DNA from: Vibrio sp. CB1-14
GTDB lineage: Bacteria; Pseudomonadota; Gammaproteobacteria; Enterobacterales; Vibrionaceae
DNA length: 64,000 nt
NCBI RefSeq assembly: GCF_040412085.2
Contig: NZ_CP115920.1
Span: forward strand, 186,001 to 250,000
Direction: 5' to 3'
This document shows, in pieces, positions 43,727 to 52,067 of this stretch. The notes under the pieces are model-generated. The model was not told where the DNA came from, ran no database searches, and was given only the letters and a program-made list of their open reading frames with translations. The position numbers and the translations under genes are program-made. The number at the start of each line of letters is the position of its first letter. Within the stretch, counting starts at the first letter, position 1.

Positions 43727-44668
43727 CTAACGTAAGTGAAGCGTCTTTTGTCGAATGATGTCGATAAGCCAATTGAGCGCCGGATCGCGATCTCTATCTT
43801 TGTGCCAAAATAGAGTGTAAGCCATTGGAGGAAATTCGAGTGGCAATGGAAGCACACGCAATCCCATTTGCTCGGCAACAAGATGAACAAAATGCCGAGG
43901 AGCGGTAAACACAAAGTCAGTGTAACTGCACAGCGCAGCAGCATTGTTGAAATCAGGTACAGTGATAGCGATATCGCGTTCCTTTCCCATGTCGGCGAGT
44001 TTGTAATCTAGAAGCCAGCGATCGCTACCATCGCAGCGCACCTGTACATGACGCATTGACAGATAGGTTTCAAGATCCCAAGGTTTAGTGAGTACAGGAT
44101 GATCGGTTCGTACTAAACACATTTGATTATCCCGGTAGACTTCTAACTCCTGAATGTCTTCTGGCGGCAGTAGGGTTCTCTGAGCATCACGGATGTCGAT
44201 GTCTTTGCCGGTGATCCCTAAATCTAGTTCGCCTTTTTGCATTTGCTCGAACGTGGCTTCATTCCATGCATGAGTGCTTATGCTCAGGTTAGGTCCTTGG
44301 CTAAATATTGCAGGGAGAAAGTGAGGCATGATGAGAGGATAAACGCTTTCTACCGCAGCTATGTGAAATCGGTATTCACTTGACGTTGGGGAAAACTCTG
44401 GCGGTGCAGTGATGGCCTGCATATGAGCCATTAGCACATCTAACTTGGGCTTAAGTTGCAGCGCGCGAGCTGTCGGAGATAATCCGTGGGCGTGGCGAGT
44501 GAAGAGTGGATCGTCAAACAGTTCACGCAGTTTCGATAATGACTTACTCACCGCGGATTGCGTTAGGCATAACCGACTCGCAGCGCGGGTCACATTGCAT
44601 TCTTCAAGTAGCACTGACAGGCACAAGAGTAGGTTGAGGTCGATCCGACTTAGCTTTTCTAGGTTCAT
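43727..44668 (-). CDS. LysR-family transcriptional regulator
   Basis: A 313-aa DNA-binding regulator. The N-terminal winged helix (residues 1-65) reads LSRIDLNLLLCLSVLLEECNVTRAASRLCLTQSAVSKSLSKLRELFDDPLFTR, close to the LeuO/NodD branch; a periplasmic-binding-protein-like effector domain follows. It is divergent from the MFS transporter gene with a 118-nt gap and probably regulates it. Effector unknown. Confidence 0.92.
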   Translation of the reverse strand: MNLEKLSRIDLNLLLCLSVLLEECNVTRAASRLCLTQSAVSKSLSKLRELFDDPLFTRHAHGLSPTARALQLKPKLDVLMAHMQAITAPPEFSPTSSEYRFHIAAVESVYPLIMPHFLPAIFSQGPNLSISTHAWNEATFEQMQKGELDLGITGKDIDIRDAQRTLLPPEDIQELEVYRDNQMCLVRTDHPVLTKPWDLETYLSMRHVQVRCDGSDRWLLDYKLADMGKERDIAITVPDFNNAAALCSYTDFVFTAPRHFVHLVAEQMGLRVLPLPLEFPPMAYTLFWHKDRDRDPALNWLIDIIRQKTLHLR

Positions 44669-44676
44669 CGTGTGAA

Positions 44677-44706
44677 ATTCCTCGTAGGAATAATACTAAT
44701 GAGTAT
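44677..44706. promoter_or_regulatory. Inverted repeats in the lysR/MFS gap
   Basis: ATTCCTCGTAGGAAT (44677-44691) and ATACTAATGAGTAT (44693-44706), the second with the T-N11-A spacing of LysR boxes. Either may be the regulator's binding site. Confidence 0.4.
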
Positions 44707-44786
44707 AAACCATTTCTGCTCATATCTTAATGGATATAGAATTGCGTCTTCATTAACTCGTTTTACTATTGCTAAGAGGCACCCCG

Positions 44787-45974
44787 TTGCAAACCACACC
44801 TTCGAAAGTCCAACTTGCTGCATTAGTGATGTTGGTATTTTTTAGCCCTTTGGCCATCGACATCTATTTGCCAGCGTTAACGCAAATTTCTTCTACGTTT
44901 GATGTAGCTCATACGCGTGCTCAAGATACGATTACATGGTTTTTGTTTGCTATGGGTGTAGGACAGCTGTTCGCGGGACCACTTGCCGATAAACTCGGAC
45001 GTCGAACGGTTGCCCTTGGCGGCATAGTGATCTACGGCTTGAGTGCTTGCTTGGCGTGGGCAGCTCAATCCATTGAGTGGATGCTAGTCGCAAGGCTGCT
45101 ACAAGGCTTGGGTGCGTGCGCGACATCTGTGGCAGCCTTTGCAACCGTTCGCGATATGTTTGGACCAGAGCGTAGTGGCAAGATGATCAGCTACCTTAAC
45201 GGAGCTATTTGTTTTATCCCTGCATTGGCGCCGATTTTAGGCAGCTATCTAACGCAGCAGTTTGGATGGCGTGCGAACTTCAGCTTCATGGCGGGTTTTG
45301 CGTTGTTCGTAGGTGTTATGGTTGTTCTTAACATGAGAGAGACCAATCCGCAGCAAACCAATCAGAAGTATTTCGCACTATCTAGATATACCCATGTCCT
45401 TAATACGCCGACGTTCTTGTTTCATGCCACTCTGTGTTTATTGGCTATGGGTGTAATACTTGCGTATGTCACGTCTGCACCAGTGGTACTGATGGAAAAC
45501 ATGGGTCTGTCGATGAATGCCTTTACGTTTTGGTTTGGCCTTAATGCGGTATTTAACATCGCAGCCTGTCTGCTCGCGCCAAAAATGATGGATAAGCTTG
45601 GCACTCACAAAACACTGCAATTTGGTATCGTGACTTTGTTAGTCGCCGGAGCCTTAATGGTATGGGGAGCAGAGCTTCAAACACCGGCTTCGTTTATGGT
45701 ACCTGTTATTTTGTCTTCAATAGGCTTTGCTCTCATCCTTGGAGCGGCTGCCGGTAAAGCATTGGCACCATTTGGCGATAAAGCGGGTACCGCCGCTGCT
45801 CTACTCGGACTATTCCAAATGAGTGGAGCGGGTCTGTTAGTTGGTTTGATGCAGCGTGCTGGGCTAGAAGCGCCATACATGATTGCTTTGCAGATGTGGT
45901 TGGTACTGCCAGCACTGTTCATTCTCAAAAGCAAAGTTGGCAAAGGTTGGCATCAAACAGTAAAAATTGGCTAA
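44787..45974 (+). CDS. MFS transporter, Bcr/CflA (DHA1) type
   Basis: A twelve-helix drug/H+ antiporter-type exporter. Recognisable parts are FFSPLAIDIYLPALTQI in helix 1, GPLADKLGRRTV in the helix 2-3 loop, RLLQGLGACATSVAAFATVRDMF in helix 4, and LAPILGSYLTQQFGWR in the motif C region of helix 5. About 395 aa. No ATG is near the start; TTG 44787 with AAGAGG seven bases before is my choice, and TTG 44769 is an alternative. Its substrate is not predictable; the divergent LysR gene suggests an inducible system. Confidence 0.88.
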   Translation: MQTTPSKVQLAALVMLVFFSPLAIDIYLPALTQISSTFDVAHTRAQDTITWFLFAMGVGQLFAGPLADKLGRRTVALGGIVIYGLSACLAWAAQSIEWMLVARLLQGLGACATSVAAFATVRDMFGPERSGKMISYLNGAICFIPALAPILGSYLTQQFGWRANFSFMAGFALFVGVMVVLNMRETNPQQTNQKYFALSRYTHVLNTPTFLFHATLCLLAMGVILAYVTSAPVVLMENMGLSMNAFTFWFGLNAVFNIAACLLAPKMMDKLGTHKTLQFGIVTLLVAGALMVWGAELQTPASFMVPVILSSIGFALILGAAAGKALAPFGDKAGTAAALLGLFQMSGAGLLVGLMQRAGLEAPYMIALQMWLVLPALFILKSKVGKGWHQTVKIG

Positions 45975-46006
45975 TTAAAAAACGATTAGGTTTTCCAATT
46001 TAAGAA

Positions 46007-46037
46007 ACGGGTGTATATTTAGCTTTATACACCCCGT
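46007..46037 (+). other. Inverted repeat upstream of the small hypothetical gene
   Basis: ACGGGTGTATA and TATACACCCCGT separated by 8 bases, followed by a T-rich stretch. It could end MFS transcripts or be an operator for the gene at 46066. Confidence 0.4.
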
Positions 46038-46065
46038 ATTTATTTATAACTGGATAAACGCAGTA

Positions 46066-46350
46066 ATGTCTTTGACTACATACGAAATGGCTCGTGTTCT
46101 CGAGCAAATGGAAGAGTCTCCAGAAAAGATCATGTTTGGTAAATTGCTTAATGAATTAGGCAACCAAAGTGAAGAGCGTATTCGCAGTGCTGCAAAGCAA
46201 GTTCCAATTCATGTGCTTCGTGATATCGTTTACCAATTTCAACAAGTGATTGAGTCTCGCAAGGGTGAGCAAGTAGAAACATTGGCCAAAGAATTGGCCG
46301 AGCAAGGGATCTCAGTAGAAGAGCTGAAAGCGTTTCTTGCTAGCAAATAG
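46066..46350 (+). CDS. Small helical protein of unknown function
   Basis: A 94-aa, charged, probably all-helical cytoplasmic protein (MSLTTYEMARVLEQMEES...). The tail ETLAKELAEQGISVEELKAFLAS faintly recalls the oligomerisation part of H-NS-type proteins, but there is no DNA-binding motif, so I do not assign it. A clear terminator follows, and an inverted repeat precedes it, which supports a real single-gene unit. Confidence 0.7.
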   Translation: MSLTTYEMARVLEQMEESPEKIMFGKLLNELGNQSEERIRSAAKQVPIHVLRDIVYQFQQVIESRKGEQVETLAKELAEQGISVEELKAFLASK

Positions 46351-46361
46351 TCGTTAGTTTT

Positions 46362-46395
46362 TAAAAAGCCTCGCATATCTATGCGAGGCTTTTTA
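46362..46395 (+). terminator. Terminator after the small helical protein gene
   Basis: AAAAAGCCTCGCATA and TATGCGAGGCTTTTT, with A/T tails on both sides; can serve the convergent DoxX gene as well. Confidence 0.92.
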
Positions 46396-46440
46396 CTTTC
46401 AGTAAGCCCGACTATTTTGACTCAATAATCAGATCTTGAA

Positions 46441-46893
46441 TCAGGTTATTTGTGAACGAATTACTTTGTCTGCAGATAGTGGTCCTGGACCCCATACAAC
46501 CACTATGAGTATCATTAACCCCCAAAGCTGGTGGTCATAGAACCCTTTCTCCCAAAGTAGTGGGTAGGAAACAACAGCAATAATATTGAATACAAACAAG
46601 ATGGCAGCCATGGGTCGAGTAAATAAACCAAGCGCAATAAACACAGGCAAAATTAACTCTGCGGCCGTTCCCATATAGGCGGCTAGCTCCCACGGCAAAA
46701 TAGGCACTTGGTATTCAAGCTCAAACAGATACAGAGTGCTGTCCCAAGAGCTAATCTTCGTCATTCCCGATTTAAAGAATACCCAAGCTACCCAGAGGCG
46801 ACAGAATAGCAGCAGTAGGGGCACGAAGCCGCTTTGTAGCGTATCAATAAGCTTGTCATAACTAACAAGCCAGTGAGATAAGGTCGTTTTCAT
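46441..46893 (-). CDS. DoxX family membrane protein of a bufferin-type operon
   Basis: A 150-aa inner-membrane protein with about four hydrophobic helices and the DoxX motifs RLWVAWVFFKSGMTKISSW and AAELILPVFIALGLFTRP. DoxX proteins occur as the last gene (BufD) of many DUF2282-DUF692-DUF2063 operons, where the role may be redox-related. Start 46893 follows AAGGAGCATGAT; its ATG comes 1 nt after the stop of the upstream DUF2063 gene, so it is co-translated. Confidence 0.88.
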   Translation of the reverse strand: MKTTLSHWLVSYDKLIDTLQSGFVPLLLLFCRLWVAWVFFKSGMTKISSWDSTLYLFELEYQVPILPWELAAYMGTAAELILPVFIALGLFTRPMAAILFVFNIIAVVSYPLLWEKGFYDHQLWGLMILIVVVWGPGPLSADKVIRSQIT

Positions 46894-46894
46894 A

Positions 46895-47668
46895 TCATGC
46901 TCCTTGTGAGGTGTCGTCATGGAGAGTAAATCCAGCTACAACATCCAAAGCGAATAAACTTGGTAGTGCTGTTAGAAGAGCAGGATTAATGAAGTTAAGG
47001 GGTTGTTGTGAACCGAGGGCATTGAGCAGTTCAAGAACGTTGTCGTCGAGAACGTGAAGCGTGCTGGTCGATAGTCCTTGTTTAATAATCAACACGTTTT
47101 CAGGTTGATTGATTTCAAAACCCTCTAGGTTATTGCTATGTATCGCGCTCACAAGGCTGGCGATAGCATATTGAGATTGCAGCACAATGTGATTTGGTTT
47201 CACATGAAACACTAAGTTGCCATGTTGTGCTTCTGGTACACGCTGCATGTTAACGAGTGGCTCAGTTGGTTCTTTCGCCTCATTTAGAGGGTGTTGATTG
47301 AGTGAGTCGATAGCCCACTCAAGTCTTATAACATCGATTAAATAGGGCACGGCATTAGTGATGTTATCAAGCTCAGAGACAGACTCAGCAAACCCTTTGC
47401 CATAGTCGGCGACGTTACCTGTTGTTGGTGGATGATGGATCACATGGTGTTTTGCCATCGACTGAAAACATTCCTCACCAACAAGCTGCAAGGTGATCGG
47501 GTAGCAAGCTTCGAGCACTTCACTCAAACTCAACACAAAATTGTTGCGATAAATCTGAACGCGATCATCGGCGCTAAAGTGGTCTGCGATAATGAAATGC
47601 TCTATGCCACCATCTTGGCTGCGCAAAGATTGGCTGAAAGCCGATTGCAATTCGTGAAGGCTAATCAT
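46895..47668 (-). CDS. bufC: DUF2063 family protein (BufC/HvfC-like)
   Basis: A 257-aa protein with the N-terminal DUF2063 domain (residues about 5-90: LHELQSAFSQSL..., VQIYRNNFVLSLSEVLEACYPITLQLVGEE.F...A..HVIHHPPTTGNVADYG). In RiPP operons this protein partners the DUF692 enzyme and helps present the peptide. Start 47668 follows GAGGAGG, 2 nt after the stop of the DUF692 gene. It contains a degenerate parS-like sequence. Confidence 0.88.
   Translation of the reverse strand: MISLHELQSAFSQSLRSQDGGIEHFIIADHFSADDRVQIYRNNFVLSLSEVLEACYPITLQLVGEECFQSMAKHHVIHHPPTTGNVADYGKGFAESVSELDNITNAVPYLIDVIRLEWAIDSLNQHPLNEAKEPTEPLVNMQRVPEAQHGNLVFHVKPNHIVLQSQYAIASLVSAIHSNNLEGFEINQPENVLIIKQGLSTSTLHVLDDNVLELLNALGSQQPLNFINPALLTALPSLFALDVVAGFTLHDDTSQGA
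47196..47211. promoter_or_regulatory. Degenerate parS-like sequence
   Basis: GGTTTCACATGAAACA, 14 of 16 matches to parS, with a mismatch in the central CG, inside bufC. Possibly a weak third site, possibly chance. Confidence 0.3.
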
Positions 47669-47670
47669 AG

Positions 47671-48528
47671 TTAAGCCCTCCTCAGAGTCGTGTTGTGACA
47701 CTCAACAAGCATGTCGATGGCCTTCTCTGCCTCTTCAAGTAGCACCTCGGGTGCTGGAATATCCAGATCCCACTCAATGAGTGTGTGCACGGCGGCGTGA
47801 TGATTGTTCCATTGCCGGTACAGCTCCCAAACCTCATTGGAGACTCTCGCGCTGTGGGTATCAATCCAAATCTCGCCTTGCTCAAGTTGTTTGCGTGTGA
47901 ATCCGGCCAAGTGGATCTCATCAACTGTGTCTGGGTCTATCGCACTTAAGTAGCGGTTGGCGTCGTAGCCATGGTTGAAGCAGGAAACATGGACATTGTT
48001 TAGGTCGAGCAGTAGGCGACAATCAGTGCGACGCTGCACTTCAGCGAGAAACTCACATTCTGGAATGGTTGAGTGCTGGAAGCGTAAATAGCTCGATGGG
48101 TTCTCAATTAATAGTGGGCGTTGAATCGCATCTTGAACCTGAAGTACGTTTCGACAAAACAGATCTAATGCCTCTTCGGTATAGGGCAGTGGCAATAGGT
48201 CATTGAAATAGTGGCCGCCATGCTCGCTCCAACTTAAATGGTCAGAAACTGCAAGTGGCTGGATATCGTTAACCAATCGCTTGAGCTGTTTTAGATGATC
48301 GGTATTTACCTTTGATGCTGAACCGAGTGATAGACCAATACCGTGGCAGCTGATATTGACCTTTTCACGAATCGCTATCAGCTGTCGATATTCAGTGCTA
48401 TGGGGCTGAAAATAGTTTTCGCTGTGGATTTCTAGCCAGCCCACGTTGTGAGCGTTGTGCTCAAAATAGTCGAGGTGGGGTGTGCGTAATCCTACACCGA
48501 CAAGCTGAAAGGCACGACTTCGATCCAT
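47671..48528 (-). CDS. bufB: DUF692 multinuclear iron enzyme (BufB/MbnB-like)
   Basis: A 285-aa TIM-barrel enzyme of the MNIO (DUF692) family, which modifies Cys or other residues in ribosomal peptides using an iron cluster. Metal-site motifs are visible in order: GVGLRTPH, WLEIHSENYF, SCHGIGLSLG, VSDHLSW, LLIENPSSYL, LLLDLNNVHVS, DEIHLAGF, IDTHS and LIEWD. Expected substrate is the DUF2282 peptide encoded just upstream. Start 48528 (MDRSRAF) follows GGGAGATCATC; the frame is open 43 codons further up without family similarity. Confidence 0.92.
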   Translation of the reverse strand: MDRSRAFQLVGVGLRTPHLDYFEHNAHNVGWLEIHSENYFQPHSTEYRQLIAIREKVNISCHGIGLSLGSASKVNTDHLKQLKRLVNDIQPLAVSDHLSWSEHGGHYFNDLLPLPYTEEALDLFCRNVLQVQDAIQRPLLIENPSSYLRFQHSTIPECEFLAEVQRRTDCRLLLDLNNVHVSCFNHGYDANRYLSAIDPDTVDEIHLAGFTRKQLEQGEIWIDTHSARVSNEVWELYRQWNNHHAAVHTLIEWDLDIPAPEVLLEEAEKAIDMLVECHNTTLRRA

Positions 48529-48701
48529 GATGATCTCCCAGATCTGTTGGCTTCTGTGGGTAAGCTGTAGAAAACGGAAGGGGCGTATAATCACGCCCCT
48601 CCGATAGTGCTGTAACTTGAAAGCGTATGGACAAACAAAGTGAAGACAAAATGACAATCAAGCTATACAGGCCGTATTACGGCTTTTTGCACGCGAGGCA
48701 A

Positions 48702-48962
48702 TTATGCTGACTCTGTGCTGCCGCCAACCAGTTTGTCACATAGGCCTTTAGGGACGACAACGAACGCATCTTTTTGGTTATCTTCTTTCGCAGTACCCGC
48801 ACATGAGCTGGTTTTGGTTGCACAGTCATTTTGACCAGCTTTCGACACGCCGTAGCACTTTTCTTTGTCAGCTGCATGTGCTGGTGCTGCGCCAAGTGTT
48901 GCACCGCCAAGAGCGATTAGACCGGTAACTGCTGCAGTGATAGCTAGATTCGTAGTTTTCAT
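48702..48962 (-). CDS. bufA: DUF2282 precursor peptide (bufferin BufA1-like)
   Basis: An 86-aa exported peptide precursor. A signal sequence ([30 protein letters not shown]) leads a mature part with four Cys in the family pattern [14 protein letters not shown]...SCAG...LC. DUF2282 peptides with a DUF692 enzyme are now known as bufferins, whose modified Cys bind copper in the periplasm. Start 48962 follows GAGGAAAG; an upstream extension to 49010 is unlikely. The 170 nt between bufA and bufB hold a small GC hairpin (GGGGCGT...ACGCCCC, 48578-48600) that may lower expression of the downstream genes relative to the peptide. Confidence 0.9.
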   Translation of the reverse strand: MKTTNLAITAAVTGLIALGGATLGAAPAHAADKEKCYGVSKAGQNDCATKTSSCAGTAKEDNQKDAFVVVPKGLCDKLVGGSTESA

Positions 48963-49179
48963 ATTACTTTCCTCGAGACTTGATCCTTGATGTTTATTTT
49001 CACAGGTCACTGTTTGCGACTTGCTTAACCAATAGGATAGGAAGCCAAAGCTAAATCTTTCAAAAAGATCAAAAAATATTTACTAAAATGTTAAATGTCA
49101 TCTTATGTGTATGATATTGAAAGGGTAATTGTCTTTTAAAAAAACAGAACTTTTTCTGAAATGGTGAGACTGTTTGAGT

Positions 49180-49209
49180 TATAATCAACGGATATGTATA
49201 AATAACCAG
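49180..49209 (+). promoter_or_regulatory. uvrD -10 element and LexA-box candidate
   Basis: TATAAT at 49180-49185 is followed at 49194-49209 by ATGTATAAATAACCAG. The E. coli uvrD SOS box, as I recall it, is CTGTATATATACCCAG; the consensus is CTGT-N8-ACAG. Two of the eight fixed bases differ from consensus. The position, over the likely start of transcription, fits LexA control. Confidence 0.45.
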
Positions 49210-49224
49210 TAGCTAAGACTCATC

Positions 49225-51396
49225 ATGGATCCTTCTCTTCTTCTCGACGGTCTCAATGACAAGCAGCGTGAAGCTGTTGCAGCCCCTCTAGAGCACATGC
49301 TCGTCCTTGCCGGAGCCGGCAGTGGTAAAACGCGCGTGCTTGTGCATCGTATTGCTTGGCTTATGTCGGTTGAGAACGCCTCTCCGTTTTCCATTATGTC
49401 TGTGACCTTTACCAATAAAGCGGCTGCAGAGATGAGAGGGCGTATTGAAGAGCTGATGATGGGCAGTGCTTCTGGTATGTGGAATGGTACTTTCCACGGC
49501 ATTTGTCACCGTATCCTGCGCGCGCATTATCTCGACGCTAAGCTGCCGGAAGACTTCCAAATCATCGATACCGACGATCAGCAAAGGCTATTAAAACGTC
49601 TCATAAAGGCGCAGAATCTGGATGATAAACAGTGGCCAGCACGCCAAGCAGCTTGGTGGATCAATGGCAAGAAAGATGAGGGGCTGCGACCTCAGCATAT
49701 CGACAGCTACCAAGATCCGGTCACTAAGACGTATCTGCAGATCTACACCGCTTATCAAGAGGCGTGTGACCGTGCTGGGCTGGTGGACTTTGCAGAGATT
49801 TTGCTGCGTGCTCATGAACTGCTGCGTGACAACAAGTTTGTTCGCGAGCACTACCAAGCGCGCTTCAAACACATTCTGGTGGACGAGTTCCAAGACACCA
49901 ACAACATCCAATACGCTTGGCTACGAATGATGACCGGCGCTGACTGTAAGGTGATGATTGTTGGTGATGATGATCAGTCTATTTATGGCTGGCGTGGTGC
50001 TAAGGTTGAAAATATCCAGAAGTTCTTGGATGAGTACCTAGGCGCGAAAACCATTCGCCTTGAGCAAAACTACCGCTCAACCAAAACCATCCTTGAAGCT
50101 GCCAACGAGCTGATTGCCAACAATACTGAACGTATGGGTAAGGAGCTATGGACGGAAGGTAACGAGGGTGAAAAGATTTCCGTTTACTCTGCGTATAACG
50201 AGCTGGATGAAGCGCGTTTTGCCGTGGGTAAGATTAAAGAGTGGCAAGATAAAGGCGGCAGCCTGACAGACTGCGCCATGCTATATCGAAACAACGCCCA
50301 ATCCCGTGTTCTGGAAGAAGCCTTGATCCAAGCGCAGCTGCCATACCGAATCTATGGTGGTATGCGATTCTTCGAGCGTCAAGAAATCAGAGATGCCTTG
50401 GGCTATTTGCGCTTGATGGCCAATCGCAACGATGACGCTGCATTTGAGCGTATTGTGAATACGCCGACTCGTGGGTTGGGGGATAAAACCTTAGATACCA
50501 TTCGTTTCGCCGCTCGTGATCGTGGGGCAACACTATGGGAAGCAAGTATTGCACTGCTCGATGAGAAGGTTCTCGCTGGGCGAGCAGCAGGTGCGTTGTC
50601 GCGTTTTATTGAGCTTATCAACGCACTCGAAGACGACACGTTTGAATCGCCGCTTCATGAGCAAACTGACCATGTGATTAAGACCTCTGGGCTATTTGCT
50701 ATGTACGAGCAAGAAAAGGGCGAGAAGTCTAAGGCACGCATTGAAAACTTGGAAGAGCTGGTAACGGCAACGCGTCAGTTTGAGAAACCTGAAGAAGCAG
50801 ACGATATGACGCTGCTGACGGCGTTCTTAACCCATGCAGCGTTAGAAGCCGGTGAAAGTCAAGCTGATGAGTTTGATGATGCGGTGCAACTAATGACACT
50901 GCATAGTGCCAAAGGTCTCGAGTTCCCAATGGTGTTTATGGTGGGTGTTGAAGAGGGCATGTTCCCTAGCCAGATGTCGGCAGAGGAAGCGGGCAGGTTA
51001 GAGGAAGAGCGTCGCCTCTGTTATGTGGGTATGACCCGGGCGATGGAAAAGCTGTTCATCACCTATGCCGAGATGCGTCGCTTGTACGGTCAAGATAAGT
51101 ATCACAAGCCATCGCGCTTTATTCGCGAGTTGCCAGAAACGTGTCTGCAAGAAGTTCGCATGAAGGCGCAAGTAAGCCGTCCAACGACAGCGGGTCGTTT
51201 TAGTCAAACAGAAGTAAAAAATAACTTCAACGAAACGGGCTTTAATCTAGGTGAGCGTGTGATGCACCCGAAATTTGGTGAAGGAACGATCATCAACTTT
51301 GAAGGAAGTGGTCCACAAAGCCGTGTGCAAGTCGCCTTTAATGGTGAGGGTATTAAGTGGTTGGTGACGCAGTACGCCAAGCTGGAAAAGCTATAA
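49225..51396 (+). CDS. uvrD: DNA helicase II UvrD
   Basis: SF1A 3'-5' helicase for nucleotide-excision and mismatch repair. Helicase motifs in order: Walker A LAGAGSGKTRVL (residue about 30), TFTNKAAAEM, motif II LVDEFQDTNNIQY, motif III GDDDQSIYGWRGA, motif IV EQNYRST, motif V LMTLHSAKGLEFPMVF and motif VI RLCYVGMTRA. The C-terminal NERVMHPKFGEGTI-type (here GERVMHPKFGEGTI) Tudor-like segment binds RNA polymerase. 723 aa, standard. Confidence 0.97.
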   Translation: MDPSLLLDGLNDKQREAVAAPLEHMLVLAGAGSGKTRVLVHRIAWLMSVENASPFSIMSVTFTNKAAAEMRGRIEELMMGSASGMWNGTFHGICHRILRAHYLDAKLPEDFQIIDTDDQQRLLKRLIKAQNLDDKQWPARQAAWWINGKKDEGLRPQHIDSYQDPVTKTYLQIYTAYQEACDRAGLVDFAEILLRAHELLRDNKFVREHYQARFKHILVDEFQDTNNIQYAWLRMMTGADCKVMIVGDDDQSIYGWRGAKVENIQKFLDEYLGAKTIRLEQNYRSTKTILEAANELIANNTERMGKELWTEGNEGEKISVYSAYNELDEARFAVGKIKEWQDKGGSLTDCAMLYRNNAQSRVLEEALIQAQLPYRIYGGMRFFERQEIRDALGYLRLMANRNDDAAFERIVNTPTRGLGDKTLDTIRFAARDRGATLWEASIALLDEKVLAGRAAGALSRFIELINALEDDTFESPLHEQTDHVIKTSGLFAMYEQEKGEKSKARIENLEELVTATRQFEKPEEADDMTLLTAFLTHAALEAGESQADEFDDAVQLMTLHSAKGLEFPMVFMVGVEEGMFPSQMSAEEAGRLEEERRLCYVGMTRAMEKLFITYAEMRRLYGQDKYHKPSRFIRELPETCLQEVRMKAQVSRPTTAGRFSQTEVKNNFNETGFNLGERVMHPKFGEGTIINFEGSGPQSRVQVAFNGEGIKWLVTQYAKLEKL

Positions 51397-51422
51397 CCGA
51401 CTGGCTATGGAATTATAAGTGC

Positions 51423-51453
51423 AAAAGGAGCTTAGTTATGAGCTCCTTTTTTG
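51423..51453 (+). terminator. Terminator after uvrD
   Basis: AAAAGGAGCTTAG, loop, TGAGCTCCTTTTTTG with a T run. Confidence 0.88.
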
Positions 51454-51487
51454 TGTCATACGGATTTGAATTATTGAATTTTAGATA

Positions 51488-51520
51488 AAGAAAAACCCCG
51501 AGGGCTTGCGCCCTGCGGGG
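51488..51520 (-). terminator. csrB terminator
   Basis: On the minus strand CCCCGCAGGGC, GCAA, GCCCTCGGGG then TTTTTCTTT. Strong stem with one internal mismatch. Confidence 0.9.
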
Positions 51521-51908
51521 TTATAGCTTTACTCGCAGCAATCCGGCTACTAATAGTGCTCCATGCATCTAATCCATGATAGTGTGCTGTATTCCGTCAG
51601 CTTAGTCCTTTCGTCGCCTTCCTAGCGGTGTCCTAATGATCTTATCCTGATCGGCTAACAATCCTCGTTAGCGCACTTCACTTGTTCCCTGAGCGGTGTC
51701 CCTGACATCATCCTGATGCTAAGTCCTTGCCTCATCCAGAGGTGTCCATTGTCTTTCCTTAGTAGTAACCATCCTAGTTACTATTGCGTCCATTCAATGT
51801 CCAATTTGCTATCCATGCCGATCATTCATCCTGAATAACCGTATCTTCTTCCTGAAGATGCCCAAATCCCTGAGCGTTTCCTGTTCCGTGTCAGCATCCT
51901 TCCGACAT
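51488..51908 (-). ncRNA. csrB: CsrB-family sRNA
   Basis: A stretch of about 420 nt without an open reading frame that on the minus strand holds about 27 GGA motifs, many as AGGA in the loops of small hairpins, e.g. TGTCGG-AAGGAT-GCTGACA at its start and GCTAACGAGGATTGTTAGC in the middle. That pattern is the hallmark of CsrB/RsmZ RNAs, which sequester the translation regulator CsrA. It ends in a Rho-independent terminator (GCAGGGCGCAAGCCCTCGGGG-like stem then TTTTT). A TTGCTC-16-TAATAT promoter lies at 51914-51941 and a VarA/GacA-type box at 52068-52085. The 5' end is placed from the promoter and is accurate to a few bases. Confidence 0.92.
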
Positions 51909-51913
51909 GGTTG

Positions 51914-51941
51914 ATATTAAACGAAACTGGCCTCGGAGCAA
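51914..51941 (-). promoter_or_regulatory. csrB promoter candidate
   Basis: TTGCTC, 16-bp spacer, TAATAT on the minus strand, 6 nt before the likely 5' end of the sRNA. Confidence 0.55.
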
Positions 51942-52067
51942 TCCAATCAAGCAGTAATAATCCATTGTCTCAACAAAGAAAAATTACCCCTTCCCATTTA
52001 AAAACAATGACTTATGATATTTTAGGGTGGAATGCTTGTAGCACGAAGCGATAAACACCTAAGCCTT

